NCBI GenBank assembly: GCA_903901975.1
Contig: CAIUTB010000086.1
Location: forward strand, 1-39,239
Direction of reading: 5' to 3'
Length of the DNA: 39,239 bases
Source: an uncultured Bacteroidales bacterium
GTDB taxonomy: Bacteria > Bacteroidota > Bacteroidia > Bacteroidales > Paludibacteraceae
Below the pieces are notes generated by a model. It searched no databases and was not told the origin of the DNA. It saw only the letters and a program-made list of their open reading frames with translations. Positions within the stretch are counted from its first letter, which is position 1. Each line of letters begins with the position of its first letter. The translations under genes and the position numbers were made by a program. This document shows positions 24,201 to 32,559 of this stretch, one piece after another.

Positions 24201-26026
24201 TGAATCGGATACATTTCAATACCGTATGATGCAGCTATATCAGCAGTCCAGAATGTACCATTGTCATTACTGTTTGCCCAAACACGTGAATACAGGCTGT
24301 ATTTTTGCGAAGCAGGAAAGTTTCGGTGATGAATATCCATGTAATATTCTTCTATACCGGTTTGCTCGGTTGTATAAAGATAAATTCCCAAATCGCGAAT
24401 GGTTTTATCGCCGGTAGTTTGACCCCAATTAATAAGCGAAGCATTGAAATTCATACTTTCAGAACTTGATTCCTGATTATTTCCATTTGGATTGTTGGCA
24501 AAACCATCTACCCAACTATGGCCTTCGTATGGACTAAAATTACGTAAATAAGGGAACATAGCATCATTCCGGTCATATGCAGCTGCATCACGAACCAACA
24601 TATTCACCATACCACCAAATTGAGCTGCCCAACCGGGACTAAATTGCGCTACAAAAGCTGCTGCCTGTATAAAATAACCCCAGTGGAATTGTTTGTCATT
24701 CAATCCGTTATCCTGACCATAACCAGCCGGATAACCAATCATGGATGACCAGGTTGAATTATAATAAAACAAGAAAGCTACTTCGCCATTATCGGCTTTA
24801 AACCAGTTTTCGAGACGGGTTTTAAGGGTAGCTAAAATTTTATCGCGAGAAGCTATATTGCCCATTTCATTTGCAATACGGGCAGTTTGCATCAATTGAT
24901 TAAACACCTGTCCTTCGTTGTACGAATCGGTCCAGGTAGCCATCGTGCTATTTTCCAGTCCGGCAATTTTGTCGGTTAGGTTTGTTGGCATAAATCCTTT
25001 GCTGTAATTATCCACGTAAGGCAAAGTTGGCAGAATGCCATGAAACGTATTCTCAACACTGAAACTGTTTCCTGCCATGGTTTTCATTTCACCACGAACG
25101 GTTGCATAACTGTACTTGTCCGGAACTGGAGAACTGGCAGCCAAATGCCCCCACTGGTGTGGAAGTAATCCTATCAACATATTAGTTGCGGTTCCTTCTT
25201 TTACTACAGTTTGAACATTAAAATCGGTATGCATTACAGCAGTCGCTTCGTTATAAGAATAAGTGGCTGTGGTACTTACCGGAAAAACATACGCATATTG
25301 TTTATATTCGTTAGCAACAGTTGTCACATTACTTGCAGTCAGTGGAATAAATGCCATAGACCAATAGTTTTTACCATTCAGGGTTGAAGTATACACCGCT
25401 CCGTTTTGCGTCCAGGTACTTCCGGTTGGAGCATAAACTGCAAAATCAGCACCGTTTTTCACGTTGGTACAGATAAGCATTTCGTTGGAAATTACCACCG
25501 TTCCTGAATTCACAGTAACCTGAGCCACATCGGCGGTTTTCTTTGTAAAATAGAGAAAAGGCATGGCTACTCCGGCTGTTGCCTGAAATTGGTGAGTTCC
25601 ATCATTCCAGTCCATAGTCACTGTCCAATCGGAATAATCAGAAACTGTCGTGTTTGAAGTTGAAAGTCCGGTAACACCCACTAAAAATGGCGTTAGATCA
25701 TCGATTACACCTGTAGGTATATAACTAACTACCAATCCGGTAGTGGTTGTTTTCATGGTGTACGGATAATTGAAAAGATTGGAAGCTGTTCCATTCTTGA
25801 CCAACGCTGACCACCAGTCGCTGGTTGGAACAGGTTTTCCTGCTGCATTTCCACTCAAATATGGTGTTCCCGAAGGATAAGCGTTTCTTCCGGCAACATC
25901 ATTTCCCGGAAAAGTTGTTCGGTAACTTCCGCTCCCAACAGGAACGAACTGAGCATTCACATTTAAAGATAAGACCAGGCTTATACAAAAAATGATTGAA
26001 AAAATAGAAATTTTAATTTTTTTCAT
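21263..26026 (-). CDS. GH81 endo-beta-1,3-glucanase with CBM6, Ig-like, FN3 and repeated C-terminal modules, T9SS-exported
   Basis: 1587 residues; signal peptide ends near 'NVNAQ' (residue 26). The GH81 domain spans about 45-760: 'PVPTSDWWSALV' near the start, Asp444 in 'DKQFHWGYFIQAAA' (general acid position) and Glu519/Glu523 in 'NQESSSESMNF' (base position), with 'SPYEGHSWVDG' before it. GH81 enzymes cut internal beta-1,3-glucan bonds by inversion. Then follow an Ig-like segment (about 770-835), a CBM6-like jelly roll (about 843-1000), a PKD-like domain (about 1003-1095), an Ig-like domain (about 1097-1188), a three-cysteine module (1193-1298), FN3 (1301-1393), a second copy of the module (1400-1503), and a T9SS tail (about 1515-1587, 'FFYPNPVKN...'). 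Cell-surface or secreted. Unusually many accessory domains for GH81. Confidence 0.92.
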   Translation of the reverse strand: MKKIKISIFSIIFCISLVLSLNVNAQFVPVGSGSYRTTFPGNDVAGRNAYPSGTPYLSGNAAGKPVPTSDWWSALVKNGTASNLFNYPYTMKTTTTGLVVSYIPTGVIDDLTPFLVGVTGLSTSNTTVSDYSDWTVTMDWNDGTHQFQATAGVAMPFLYFTKKTADVAQVTVNSGTVVISNEMLICTNVKNGADFAVYAPTGSTWTQNGAVYTSTLNGKNYWSMAFIPLTASNVTTVANEYKQYAYVFPVSTTATYSYNEATAVMHTDFNVQTVVKEGTATNMLIGLLPHQWGHLAASSPVPDKYSYATVRGEMKTMAGNSFSVENTFHGILPTLPYVDNYSKGFMPTNLTDKIAGLENSTMATWTDSYNEGQVFNQLMQTARIANEMGNIASRDKILATLKTRLENWFKADNGEVAFLFYYNSTWSSMIGYPAGYGQDNGLNDKQFHWGYFIQAAAFVAQFSPGWAAQFGGMVNMLVRDAAAYDRNDAMFPYLRNFSPYEGHSWVDGFANNPNGNNQESSSESMNFNASLINWGQTTGDKTIRDLGIYLYTTEQTGIEEYYMDIHHRNFPASQKYSLYSRVWANSNDNGTFWTADIAASYGIEMYPIQGGSLYLGQDTVYVKRLWDEIVSNTGISSNQVNPNLWHDIMWEYLAFKDPAKAIEMYNSFPNRDIKFGISDAQTYHWLHAMNALGRVDAAVTANYPIAAAFVKNGVINYVAQNYSASPITVTFSTGYQLLVSAGKMATSMDGRFSGTISSSFGKAFVGGNAALNVVASGGTPTKVEFMDGTVSLGIVTTAPFTLKATNLQLGIHNFYSKIFDGDKYNVTNTAQVLVGNELPYAGTVSAIPGTIEAGKYDIFEGGKGQNISYLDVTTANAGNFRMDEYVDASLDQVEGAVVGTIASGEWLKYTVNVAQSGLYSFAFRYSSGNSAGGGPFHLELDGQTVSSDIPVPSTSSTVWTIWATNTLADVPLTAGKHILKVAFSSGEFNLGKMTFARTGDLTFSYPTANAGTDIKVVLPVTSTSLDGSASIESGSKALTYKWEQVYGPTVAQISDITTIKPAISGLVEGMYQFKLTVTNTDLRTAYTTVQVMVTSTANVPPTVSLTAPTDNSTFTQGKLVTLTATASDFDGTISKVDFYQGTTLISSVATAPYTATWNPTVGNYVITAKATDNGAAVSTSQAANVTIAPLMMCTTTSTVATQGSFSVGYKCTYETVGTNVNITFEMLDNQPGLIAYLWKETPFAESQMTNVSGNIFSTTISGQTAGSTISYACKFAYSGGMSVTKYITYVVGSDCGSTTNDTQAPTGFTATLGAITGSSVELLLNATDDSGTVVYNVAYGTSNTGISTASGIQKSLMITALAPETNYSFSITASDLTGNKAANNPIVLSATTSPNTNTDCVGTASDASQGLFSVGYKYGFVTTGTDVVINFEMLDDKAGLVAYLWNYTSGFVETSMANSGGKKFTKTLTGQTIGSVIKIACKFAYAGGMVVTKQFSYTVGNKCDGTAVENVMLSQPFFYPNPVKNVLHVVLPEDNCRLMLYDIIGNCVFDAKIPADYNLNMEGFKTGIYFVKADSSRGMMNAKVVKE

Positions 26027-26121
26027 TGTGGCAATTATTATTGATTTTTTAATTTTCCAACGTGTTACGGAGTTATATATTTAACAACCAACTTATCTTA
26101 CAATTAATTAATTTCAGGCTT

Positions 26122-27552
26122 TTACAGATTGTCAGCACGCCTCTGTGCCAATTTTTCTTTAATTTCGTATGCTTTTGCTTCTGTTATATCGTATTTCCAT
26201 ATCACAACAATAGCAAGTATCCCACTGAAAATAGGTATCAGTATATCAGCAATTCGTAGGTTTGTTATGGTTTCAAGGGTTTGCACCTTAACTTCCTGAT
26301 TAAAACCAATATAGTGCAAAACCACTCCACTTAATAACATGGCAGCTGCCGTTCCGAGTTTTACCATCCACCAGTAAACTGCTCCAAACATACCTTCGCG
26401 TCGTTCGCCATTATTCAATTCATCCAAATCGCATACATCAGCAGTCATCGACATCATCAACGTAAACAATCCACCAATACCGAATGAGAGGAAGGGTATC
26501 GGCATAAACATTAACCATGGATTTGCCGGATTAAATCCCCACCATTTTAGCGCGTAACCAATCATCGAAAGCAAAGTGGCTATGATAAATGCATTCTTTT
26601 TGCCCACTTTAACCGAAATAGCAGTAACAATTGGAATTACCAGAAAAGCAGTGGCAATGGAACTAACTGTGCCAAACCATGCCGGCCATGTTCCCGCAGC
26701 ATTTGTATCGCCTTTGAAAAGATAATACACGATGATGAAGAATGCAAACTGAGCAATTGTCTGAAAACCATTAAAAATAAGGAATGTAGTAGCACAAAGT
26801 TTCACAAAAGGTTTGTTTTTCAGGGTGAGTTTAATTCCTCTGAAAAATTCTTTTGAATTGACTGCTAAGTCTTTCATCGACAAATCGGCCAACTTACTTT
26901 TGTCCAAATCCACCTTTTCTTTGTTGAAAAGAGCCGGCATAATTCCCAAAACCATACATAATCCACCTACCCAAACTGACAGGTTACGGGCTCCTTCGGG
27001 AGCAGAATGATAGATAGATTGGTCATATATTATTACCCAAAACCACGGAGCAATCATCCATGCTATTTGTCCCATAAATTGGGAAACGGCCATCAATCGG
27101 GTGCGTTCGTTATAATCGGGAGTCATTTCGTAGCCTAACCCGATAAGTGGAGCTGCAAAAACTGTATAACCAATATAGAAAAACAGCGATACAACTAAGA
27201 AATAGAAGAAATTGAACAACTCGGAGTTTTCTGGGTGTAATTGCCACATAACCATGAAGGCAAGTCCGGCAATCAAAGCACCAACCAAGATGTACGGTTT
27301 ACGACGTCCCCATTTTGATTTTGTATTGTCGGATATAAAACCCATAATCGGATCGAGCAGAGCATCCATAAAGCGCGGAATTGCCCCTAATAAACCGGCT
27401 AGAATAGGATTCATGTGTAGTGACATTACCAATACAACCATAAAAACTCCCAACGCTGCCGGAAACAATTGATTGGCTAAATGTCCTGATCCAAATGCAA
27501 TTTTTTGTCCAAAAGGAATAATATCTTCGGAAGATGTTTTGTAACGACTCAT
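26122..27552 (-). CDS. GPH-family sugar:cation symporter (second copy)
   Basis: 476 residues, about 12 membrane segments. GPH signatures: 'AIPRFMDALLDPIMGFISDN', 'SKWGRRKPYILVGALIAGLA', 'GLGYEMTPDYNERTRLMAV'. It differs widely from the other GPH protein in the locus, so the two probably arose long ago and may prefer different substrates, for example glucose or disaccharide versus longer oligosaccharides. It lies between the short GH16 gene and the GH81 gene. The inner-membrane role is inferred from the family. Confidence 0.85.
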   Translation of the reverse strand: MSRYKTSSEDIIPFGQKIAFGSGHLANQLFPAALGVFMVVLVMSLHMNPILAGLLGAIPRFMDALLDPIMGFISDNTKSKWGRRKPYILVGALIAGLAFMVMWQLHPENSELFNFFYFLVVSLFFYIGYTVFAAPLIGLGYEMTPDYNERTRLMAVSQFMGQIAWMIAPWFWVIIYDQSIYHSAPEGARNLSVWVGGLCMVLGIMPALFNKEKVDLDKSKLADLSMKDLAVNSKEFFRGIKLTLKNKPFVKLCATTFLIFNGFQTIAQFAFFIIVYYLFKGDTNAAGTWPAWFGTVSSIATAFLVIPIVTAISVKVGKKNAFIIATLLSMIGYALKWWGFNPANPWLMFMPIPFLSFGIGGLFTLMMSMTADVCDLDELNNGERREGMFGAVYWWMVKLGTAAAMLLSGVVLHYIGFNQEVKVQTLETITNLRIADILIPIFSGILAIVVIWKYDITEAKAYEIKEKLAQRRADNL

Positions 27553-27576
27553 AATAAATTGGTATTGGTTTTAATA

Positions 27577-27644
27577 ATTAATGACTTTGTATTGCTATTT
27601 ATTTATTAAAAAATCTTGACTCATTTAATGTCGAAGTCATTAAT
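27577..27644 (-). repeat. Spaced 11-base inverted repeat between GH16 and GPH genes
   Basis: ATTAATGACTT (27577-27587) and AAGTCATTAAT (27634-27644) are exact complements 46 bases apart, in the 110-base gap. The wide spacing and AT-rich arms suit an operator or a large RNA fold more than a terminator. Confidence 0.5.
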
Positions 27645-27662
27645 CCTACATATCAGATTAAT

Positions 27663-28550
27663 TCATCTGTCGAATAAATAAAACTCATCTTTGTCATTTC
27701 TTTTTTGATATACTCGTACATAATCTACATACATTTTGGCTTCTCCATTGCTCAGTGCAGTAATCTGATTTATATCGTAGAGTTCTGAGAAAGTACCACC
27801 AACAGCCAGGTTGAAGATTAGGTAAAATGGTTTTCTAAAATAACGTGATGTTTGATTTGCATCGTTTCTGCCTGTAATTGGCATTTCGAAATAAGGTTTC
27901 GTATTCGGAAATTTTTCTAAATCCAGATACATGTTGATCGAATCGGGTGTCCATACTAAGGTAAAGGTATGAAAACCATCCTGTAAACTAAACTCACTGG
28001 TAGTTGACATTCCTTTATTTGGATAACTGCCACCGTTCCAGCTTTCTCCCCAATGGCATGCACCATTAAAAAGCCGGTCTTGCGTTCCTGAATCGATTCC
28101 TTTTTTATGCCCCATCTCAACAATATCAATTTCACCACATTTAGGCCAAATAGCTTCAGGCGAGTCACTTCCAAGCATCCAAAATGCAGGCCATAAACCA
28201 TTTGCAGTTTTAGGAAGTTTTATTCGAGCTACAATTTTTCCATATTTAAAATTCATTTTACCTTTGGTAGATAAACGTCCCGAAGTAGCTGATTTTTTTT
28301 CATAGAACTCCTTTCTGGCAGTGATAATAAGGCAATTTTCGCCACTAACCGGTTCTTTACCCACTGAGATATTCTCTGGTTTATAATACTGTAATTCCTT
28401 GTTTCCGCCACCATCGCCGCTTAACACTGATATCCAGACAGAATTATCTACTGTTGTTTTATTAAAGTTATCTTCCCACACAAGTTTATAATCCTGTGCT
28501 GGAGCTACCATGGAAAATAACCAAAAAAACACGACTATTGTATTTTTCAT
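27663..28550 (-). CDS. GH16 beta-glucanase (laminarinase-type), single domain
   Basis: 295 residues from the ATG at 28548-28550 (MKNTIVVFFWLFSMVAPAQ, a clean signal peptide); a longer frame from 28637 would put a polar 29-residue stretch before the signal, so I reject it. The GH16 core is a jelly-roll with the catalytic motif EIDIVE: nucleophile Glu140, Asp142, acid/base Glu145. 'LWPAFWMLG' and 'GACHWGESW' are typical of beta-1,3-glucanase subgroups. No T9SS tail or lipobox is seen, so it is probably periplasmic, unlike the other two GH16 enzymes here. Its N-terminus after the signal (QDYKLVWEDNF) closely matches the longer GH16 upstream, suggesting duplication. Confidence 0.92.
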   Translation of the reverse strand: MKNTIVVFFWLFSMVAPAQDYKLVWEDNFNKTTVDNSVWISVLSGDGGGNKELQYYKPENISVGKEPVSGENCLIITARKEFYEKKSATSGRLSTKGKMNFKYGKIVARIKLPKTANGLWPAFWMLGSDSPEAIWPKCGEIDIVEMGHKKGIDSGTQDRLFNGACHWGESWNGGSYPNKGMSTTSEFSLQDGFHTFTLVWTPDSINMYLDLEKFPNTKPYFEMPITGRNDANQTSRYFRKPFYLIFNLAVGGTFSELYDINQITALSNGEAKMYVDYVRVYQKRNDKDEFYLFDR

Positions 28551-28578
28551 TAAATTTCTTTTTTTAATTAAATCAAAG

Positions 28579-28791
28579 TCATTCAACAACCGATTTAAAA
28601 AACTTATTTTGAACCCAAATGTTTCCAAAAAAATCATTAGTTGAAACAGTTAGTTCTATATTATGTACCTCATTATGTGTATTTCTTGCAAAAGGGTTTC
28701 TGTTTTGCTGCCATGCTTGATGGATTCCAAAAGCAAAAACACAAAATAAAAGTCCCACACATAAATTAACCGTTTTTTGTTTCATTTCCAT
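28579..28791 (-). CDS. Small hypothetical protein with hydrophobic N-terminus
   Basis: A 70-residue frame fits neatly between two GH16 genes: it starts 19 bases after the upstream stop (28811) and ends 28 bases before the downstream ATG (28550). The N-terminus MEMKQKTVNLCVGLLFCVFA resembles a signal peptide or membrane anchor; the rest is polar with 'NNPF'-like and 'VSTNDFFGNIWVQ' stretches and matches nothing I recognise. It could be a real small exported protein, or the remnant of a gene broken during GH16 duplication. Placement and signal-like start are the only support. Confidence 0.4.
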   Translation of the reverse strand: MEMKQKTVNLCVGLLFCVFAFGIHQAWQQNRNPFARNTHNEVHNIELTVSTNDFFGNIWVQNKFFKSVVE

Positions 28792-28810
28792 ACTGTCAGA
28801 TTTTCTTTGC

Positions 28811-30727
28811 TTACAATTTTATTACTTTCTGAGTTGATATAGTTCCGTCAGCCAGTTGAATTTTAATCAAATAATTTCCGAAAGAAATATCATTTAAGTC
28901 TATTGTTTTTTCACGACCACTAACTATAAAAGATTTTACTGTCTGGCCTAAAAAGTTACACAATACAATCTGATTGATTTCCTGATCAGCTGTCAGATGC
29001 ATACTGTTAATTACTGGATTTGGGAAAATATGAACATTTTGATTCATTACTGATTCTACAGCATTAGTCTTGTTTGAATTAAAGGAAATATTATCCCAGT
29101 AACTCACGCGTTGAGCAGTTCTATCTGATGAATTATCAGGAATAAGAGTAAGTCGGGTGATAGTCTGCCCAATATGGCCGGTTAAATCAAATGTAAGTAC
29201 TTCCCATTGATTTATCTGAGTATTCGGAACAAGTATTTCAAAATTTGTCGATCCGTTTTCTAATTTTAAATCAAAGTTGCTGATATAACTTTTGTAAACC
29301 ATTACTTTCACTTTGCAATTATCTGCTGTTAATGCGATTGAACCGATATTATCCGAATAAAGACCAGCCCAAGACATTGCTCCGGCATTGACAGTATATT
29401 TTGCACAATTAGCCGAAGAATTGACACCTGTTGGATTGGGATTGGGTACCACCGAATAAAGTGAACTTGCATTGTCCCCGTTTCCAAATAATACCCATGT
29501 CCAGTTCTGACCAATAGTTTCGTAATCAATAGTTGCAACACCATTGTAAGAAATACCTGTAGTGGAAGAGATGCTGAGCGGATTATTTGCTGCAGCATTT
29601 CCATTTGCATCTTTGGCAACAATGGAGAAAGTATAATTGGAAGAAGAGTTGAGTCCGTTTACAATATACGATGTCTGTACACCGGATGTTCCTTTCACAG
29701 TAAGGGTTGATGTTCCATAACTAATGTAGTAAACCACACTACCTGAGTTATCAGTAGCATTGAGCAATAGTTCTACACTATTGGGAGTTACAGCACCTTT
29801 AGTGGCAGTAAATGCGGTTGGTGCCTGAGTATCTACAATGGTAGTTGGACCATTGAAAATTTCACCTTTTACGCCTTGTTGGTAAATACGAACATAATCC
29901 ACCCACATTTTCGCAGGAGTTCCATCGGTGGGTAATGCTGTTATTTTGGATAAATTTGAATTTCCGGTAATTCCGGTAAAATTGCCTCCTATAGCGAGAT
30001 TCAAAATAATTCCGAAAGGTTTGTGAAAGTAATACGATTTATCACCAATCAAATTTGTTCCGGTAATACTGAACTGATAATAAGGTTGAACGGTCGGATA
30101 TTTATCCAAATCGAGATACATTTTTACTGCCAGTGAATCCCAAATCAATGTATATAAATGAAAATCATCCTGAACACCATAAGGTGCATTTGTGTCGTAC
30201 GAATTGTAAGTCCAATTTTCGCCCCAGTGACAGGCACCATCCATAAATCGATCCTGAGTTGATTGCGAAATACCTCCTGTAGCACCCATTTCCAGAATAT
30301 CTATCTCACCACAACGAGGCCAACCAACAGAACTAATATCGTTGCCCAACATCCAGAATGCCGGCCATAAGCCATTGGCAGTATGAGGTAATTTAATGCG
30401 AGCTTCCACTTTTCCGTATTTAAACGACACATTTTTAAGTGTATTTAATCTTCCGGAAGTAACTACTTTTCCACCGAAATTTTCACGTTTCCCATTAATA
30501 ACCAGACAATTCACCCCACTTACATCCTGTTCAATGTCAATATTCTCGCGCCTATAGTATTGCAATTCATTATTACCACCACCATCACCGTTTACTTCAA
30601 CATTCCAGTGCTGAGTTTCATTCAAAACAGGATTATCAAAATTATCTTCCCACTTTAGTTTATAGTCCTGAGCTACGAGCGACAGAGAAAAGATAAGCAT
30701 ACAAAAAACCAATATCTGTTTTATCAT
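28811..30727 (-). CDS. GH16 beta-glucanase with FN3 and jelly-roll domains, T9SS-exported
   Basis: 638 residues. Signal peptide MIKQILVFCMLIFSLSLVAQ; GH16 domain about 21-290 with EIDILE (nucleophile Glu141, Asp143, acid/base Glu146) and 'LWPAFWMLGND'; FN3 about 299-392 ('DTQAPTAFTATKGAVTPNSV'); a beta jelly-roll of carbohydrate-binding type about 400-560 ('QRVSYWDNISF' at its end); T9SS tail about 565-638 ending STQKVIKL. It is expected at the cell surface, cutting beta-1,3- or mixed-linkage glucan. The FN3 domain closely resembles those in the GH81 and in the 543-residue neighbour, showing domain exchange within the locus. Confidence 0.92.
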   Translation of the reverse strand: MIKQILVFCMLIFSLSLVAQDYKLKWEDNFDNPVLNETQHWNVEVNGDGGGNNELQYYRRENIDIEQDVSGVNCLVINGKRENFGGKVVTSGRLNTLKNVSFKYGKVEARIKLPHTANGLWPAFWMLGNDISSVGWPRCGEIDILEMGATGGISQSTQDRFMDGACHWGENWTYNSYDTNAPYGVQDDFHLYTLIWDSLAVKMYLDLDKYPTVQPYYQFSITGTNLIGDKSYYFHKPFGIILNLAIGGNFTGITGNSNLSKITALPTDGTPAKMWVDYVRIYQQGVKGEIFNGPTTIVDTQAPTAFTATKGAVTPNSVELLLNATDNSGSVVYYISYGTSTLTVKGTSGVQTSYIVNGLNSSSNYTFSIVAKDANGNAAANNPLSISSTTGISYNGVATIDYETIGQNWTWVLFGNGDNASSLYSVVPNPNPTGVNSSANCAKYTVNAGAMSWAGLYSDNIGSIALTADNCKVKVMVYKSYISNFDLKLENGSTNFEILVPNTQINQWEVLTFDLTGHIGQTITRLTLIPDNSSDRTAQRVSYWDNISFNSNKTNAVESVMNQNVHIFPNPVINSMHLTADQEINQIVLCNFLGQTVKSFIVSGREKTIDLNDISFGNYLIKIQLADGTISTQKVIKL

Positions 30728-30790
30728 TAGATTGAAGGATGAAGAAAGTAAATTCTAAAATGTGAGATTGATGAAAATGGATTAGAAAAT

Positions 30791-30820
30791 AAGTCCGCGA
30801 AGAAAACTCTTCGCGGACTT
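30791..30820 (-). terminator. GC-rich hairpin after the 543-residue protein gene
   Basis: AAGTCCGCGAAGA (30791-30803), loop AAAC, TCTTCGCGGACTT (30808-30820): 13 perfect pairs, 9 bases after the stop of the gene ending at 30829. On the transcribed strand it is followed by ATTTTCT, a weak T tract, so it may terminate only part of the transcripts before the GH16 gene. Confidence 0.7.
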
Positions 30821-30828
30821 GAAGAAAA

Positions 30829-32460
30829 TTATAATTTTACAAATTTCTGAGTTGAAAGTTGACCATTTGTCATTTTTGCAACCAGAATATAGTTACCGGT
30901 AGCTAAACCTGATAAATTAATCACTTTCGAATTTGCGTTTGCAACTTCAGTTCTAAGGTTTTGACCTAGTAAATTACGAACAGTTACTTCGCTCATTTCT
31001 GATTGACTTGAAACAAACAGGTTGTTTGATTTCATATAACAATTAATGACTGGAGAAGCTAACACATCATTGATTCCATTTGTAAACGTCCAGGTTCCTT
31101 TATAGAAAACTACATTATCAATATAGAAAGTGCCTGGTCCAGAGAAAGTTCCAAAACCTATCTGAATTGGGAGAGTTGATGCACCTGATGCTAAAGCACT
31201 AACAGGAATATCAATACTGTTCCATACATTGGCAGTAAGAGTACTATGATTTGTAGGAGTAGGTAACACATACCATGTACCAGTTGGAGTTACACAATAT
31301 TTCAGTGTAGCACCTACTGCATCTGTACCTGGATAAATGTCAAAATGTAAATTTGTCATTCCGGTAATAGTTAATGCATCGAATTGAATGCCACCTCCAC
31401 CACCACCAGCTGTTGTGGCAACGAGCTTTAAAGCATTTCCGGCATCAGCTAAAGTTGCAGCCGACCAGGTAGAGTTCCACCATTGTTGAGTAAGATATAC
31501 GAAGTTTGTAACTGAGGCAGTATAAGCATCGCTATATATTGATTTTACATTAGCAGCAGCAACTGTAGGAGTTGGTGAAGCAGGTATGGCAGAACCAGTT
31601 GTAATCGGAACAACAATCGGGTTATTTGCAGCAGCATTTCCGGCAGCATCTTTACAAGAAACACTAAATGAATAAGCAGTCGAACCTGACAAACCTGTAA
31701 CAGTATAGTCTTTTTCAACTCCTGAAACTCCTGCTACATTCAATGTTGTGGTGCCATAAGTAATTGTATAATTTACAGCCCCGGAATTGTCAGTTGCATT
31801 TAGTTTCAGAATTACGTCGGAATTTGCACCATTAACTGCTGTAGCAGTAAAACCTGTTGGTGCCTGAGTATCAGCACTTGCATCAGACCAAAAATAGATA
31901 TTATCTAAATATACAGTGCTATATTTAGAGCTACTACCCGCAACTCCCAATGAGTACCATTCATTCGATTGGAATTTAAACTGAATTACAGAAGCTAATA
32001 CAGCACCTGTAAATGCACTTAATGGAATATCAAGCGATGTCCAGGTACCATTCGTTGCTACTGTTTTAGTTACAGTGAATTCGCCACCAGTCCAGATAAT
32101 TCCAATTGGAAAAGTAGCAGCATTGGCATCATTAGTCCAAACATCGAGGTGGAGGTATTTCATTGTGCTACAAACTTGCGCACTTCCAAACTGAACACCC
32201 TGATAATTCATATTTGAATACTTAATAATATGATCAGCTGTTCCAATGGTTAAAGGTGCATAAGCAGTTCCCTGACCCCAATTAGGAAAGAAATCTGTCC
32301 CGGTCACATTGGTATAAGCATCACTGAAAATCGAGATAACATTACCCGAAGATAGAGTTGGCGGCGTTGGAGCCGAAGTTGTTGGTTGAGCTAAAACGGC
32401 TGCAGTTGCCAAAGCAATCATTGTTGCCAAAGCAAAGTAAAAACGTGTAACTTTTGTCAT
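30829..32460 (-). CDS. T9SS-exported multimodular glycan-binding candidate (two jelly-rolls, FN3), no catalytic domain
   Basis: 543 residues with signal peptide (ends near 'AAVLAQ', residue 25). Jelly-roll module 1 (about 38-194) starts 'VISIFSDAYTNV' and ends 'STVYLDNIYFW'; FN3 (196-288); module 2 (about 300-455) starts 'VKSIYSDAYT' and ends 'GTFYIDNVVFY'; T9SS tail (about 467-543) ending STQKFVKL. No glycosidase motif is seen. Start and end motifs and tryptophan-rich strands fit a CBM4/CBM11-like jelly roll. In a Sus-type locus, such a protein may serve as a surface glycan-binding protein, but anchored by T9SS instead of being a SusE/F-type lipoprotein. Binding is inferred. Confidence 0.75.
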   Translation of the reverse strand: MTKVTRFYFALATMIALATAAVLAQPTTSAPTPPTLSSGNVISIFSDAYTNVTGTDFFPNWGQGTAYAPLTIGTADHIIKYSNMNYQGVQFGSAQVCSTMKYLHLDVWTNDANAATFPIGIIWTGGEFTVTKTVATNGTWTSLDIPLSAFTGAVLASVIQFKFQSNEWYSLGVAGSSSKYSTVYLDNIYFWSDASADTQAPTGFTATAVNGANSDVILKLNATDNSGAVNYTITYGTTTLNVAGVSGVEKDYTVTGLSGSTAYSFSVSCKDAAGNAAANNPIVVPITTGSAIPASPTPTVAAANVKSIYSDAYTASVTNFVYLTQQWWNSTWSAATLADAGNALKLVATTAGGGGGGIQFDALTITGMTNLHFDIYPGTDAVGATLKYCVTPTGTWYVLPTPTNHSTLTANVWNSIDIPVSALASGASTLPIQIGFGTFSGPGTFYIDNVVFYKGTWTFTNGINDVLASPVINCYMKSNNLFVSSQSEMSEVTVRNLLGQNLRTEVANANSKVINLSGLATGNYILVAKMTNGQLSTQKFVKL

Positions 32461-32510
32461 AACTTTTGTTTTTTAAAATTAATAATTTGTTTTATTTGAA
32501 AATTGAAATA

Positions 32511-32549
32511 CAAAAAAGTTCGTCCACAGATAAATCCCCGTGGACGAAC
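32511..32549 (-). terminator. Terminator after the 713-residue protein gene
   Basis: On the minus strand GTTCGTCCAC (from 32549) pairs with GTGGACGAAC (to 32518) around a 12-base loop and is followed directly by TTTTTTG (32517-32511). This is the best intrinsic-terminator candidate inside the PUL and would reduce expression of everything downstream relative to susCD, the third GH16 and the 713-residue protein. Confidence 0.75.
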
Positions 32550-32559
32550 ATTTATAGAT

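Noticed and set aside
28551-28637. 29-residue N-terminal extension of the short GH16
   Set aside because: It would bury a clean signal peptide and overlaps the small ORF's frame region; start at 28550 is normal.
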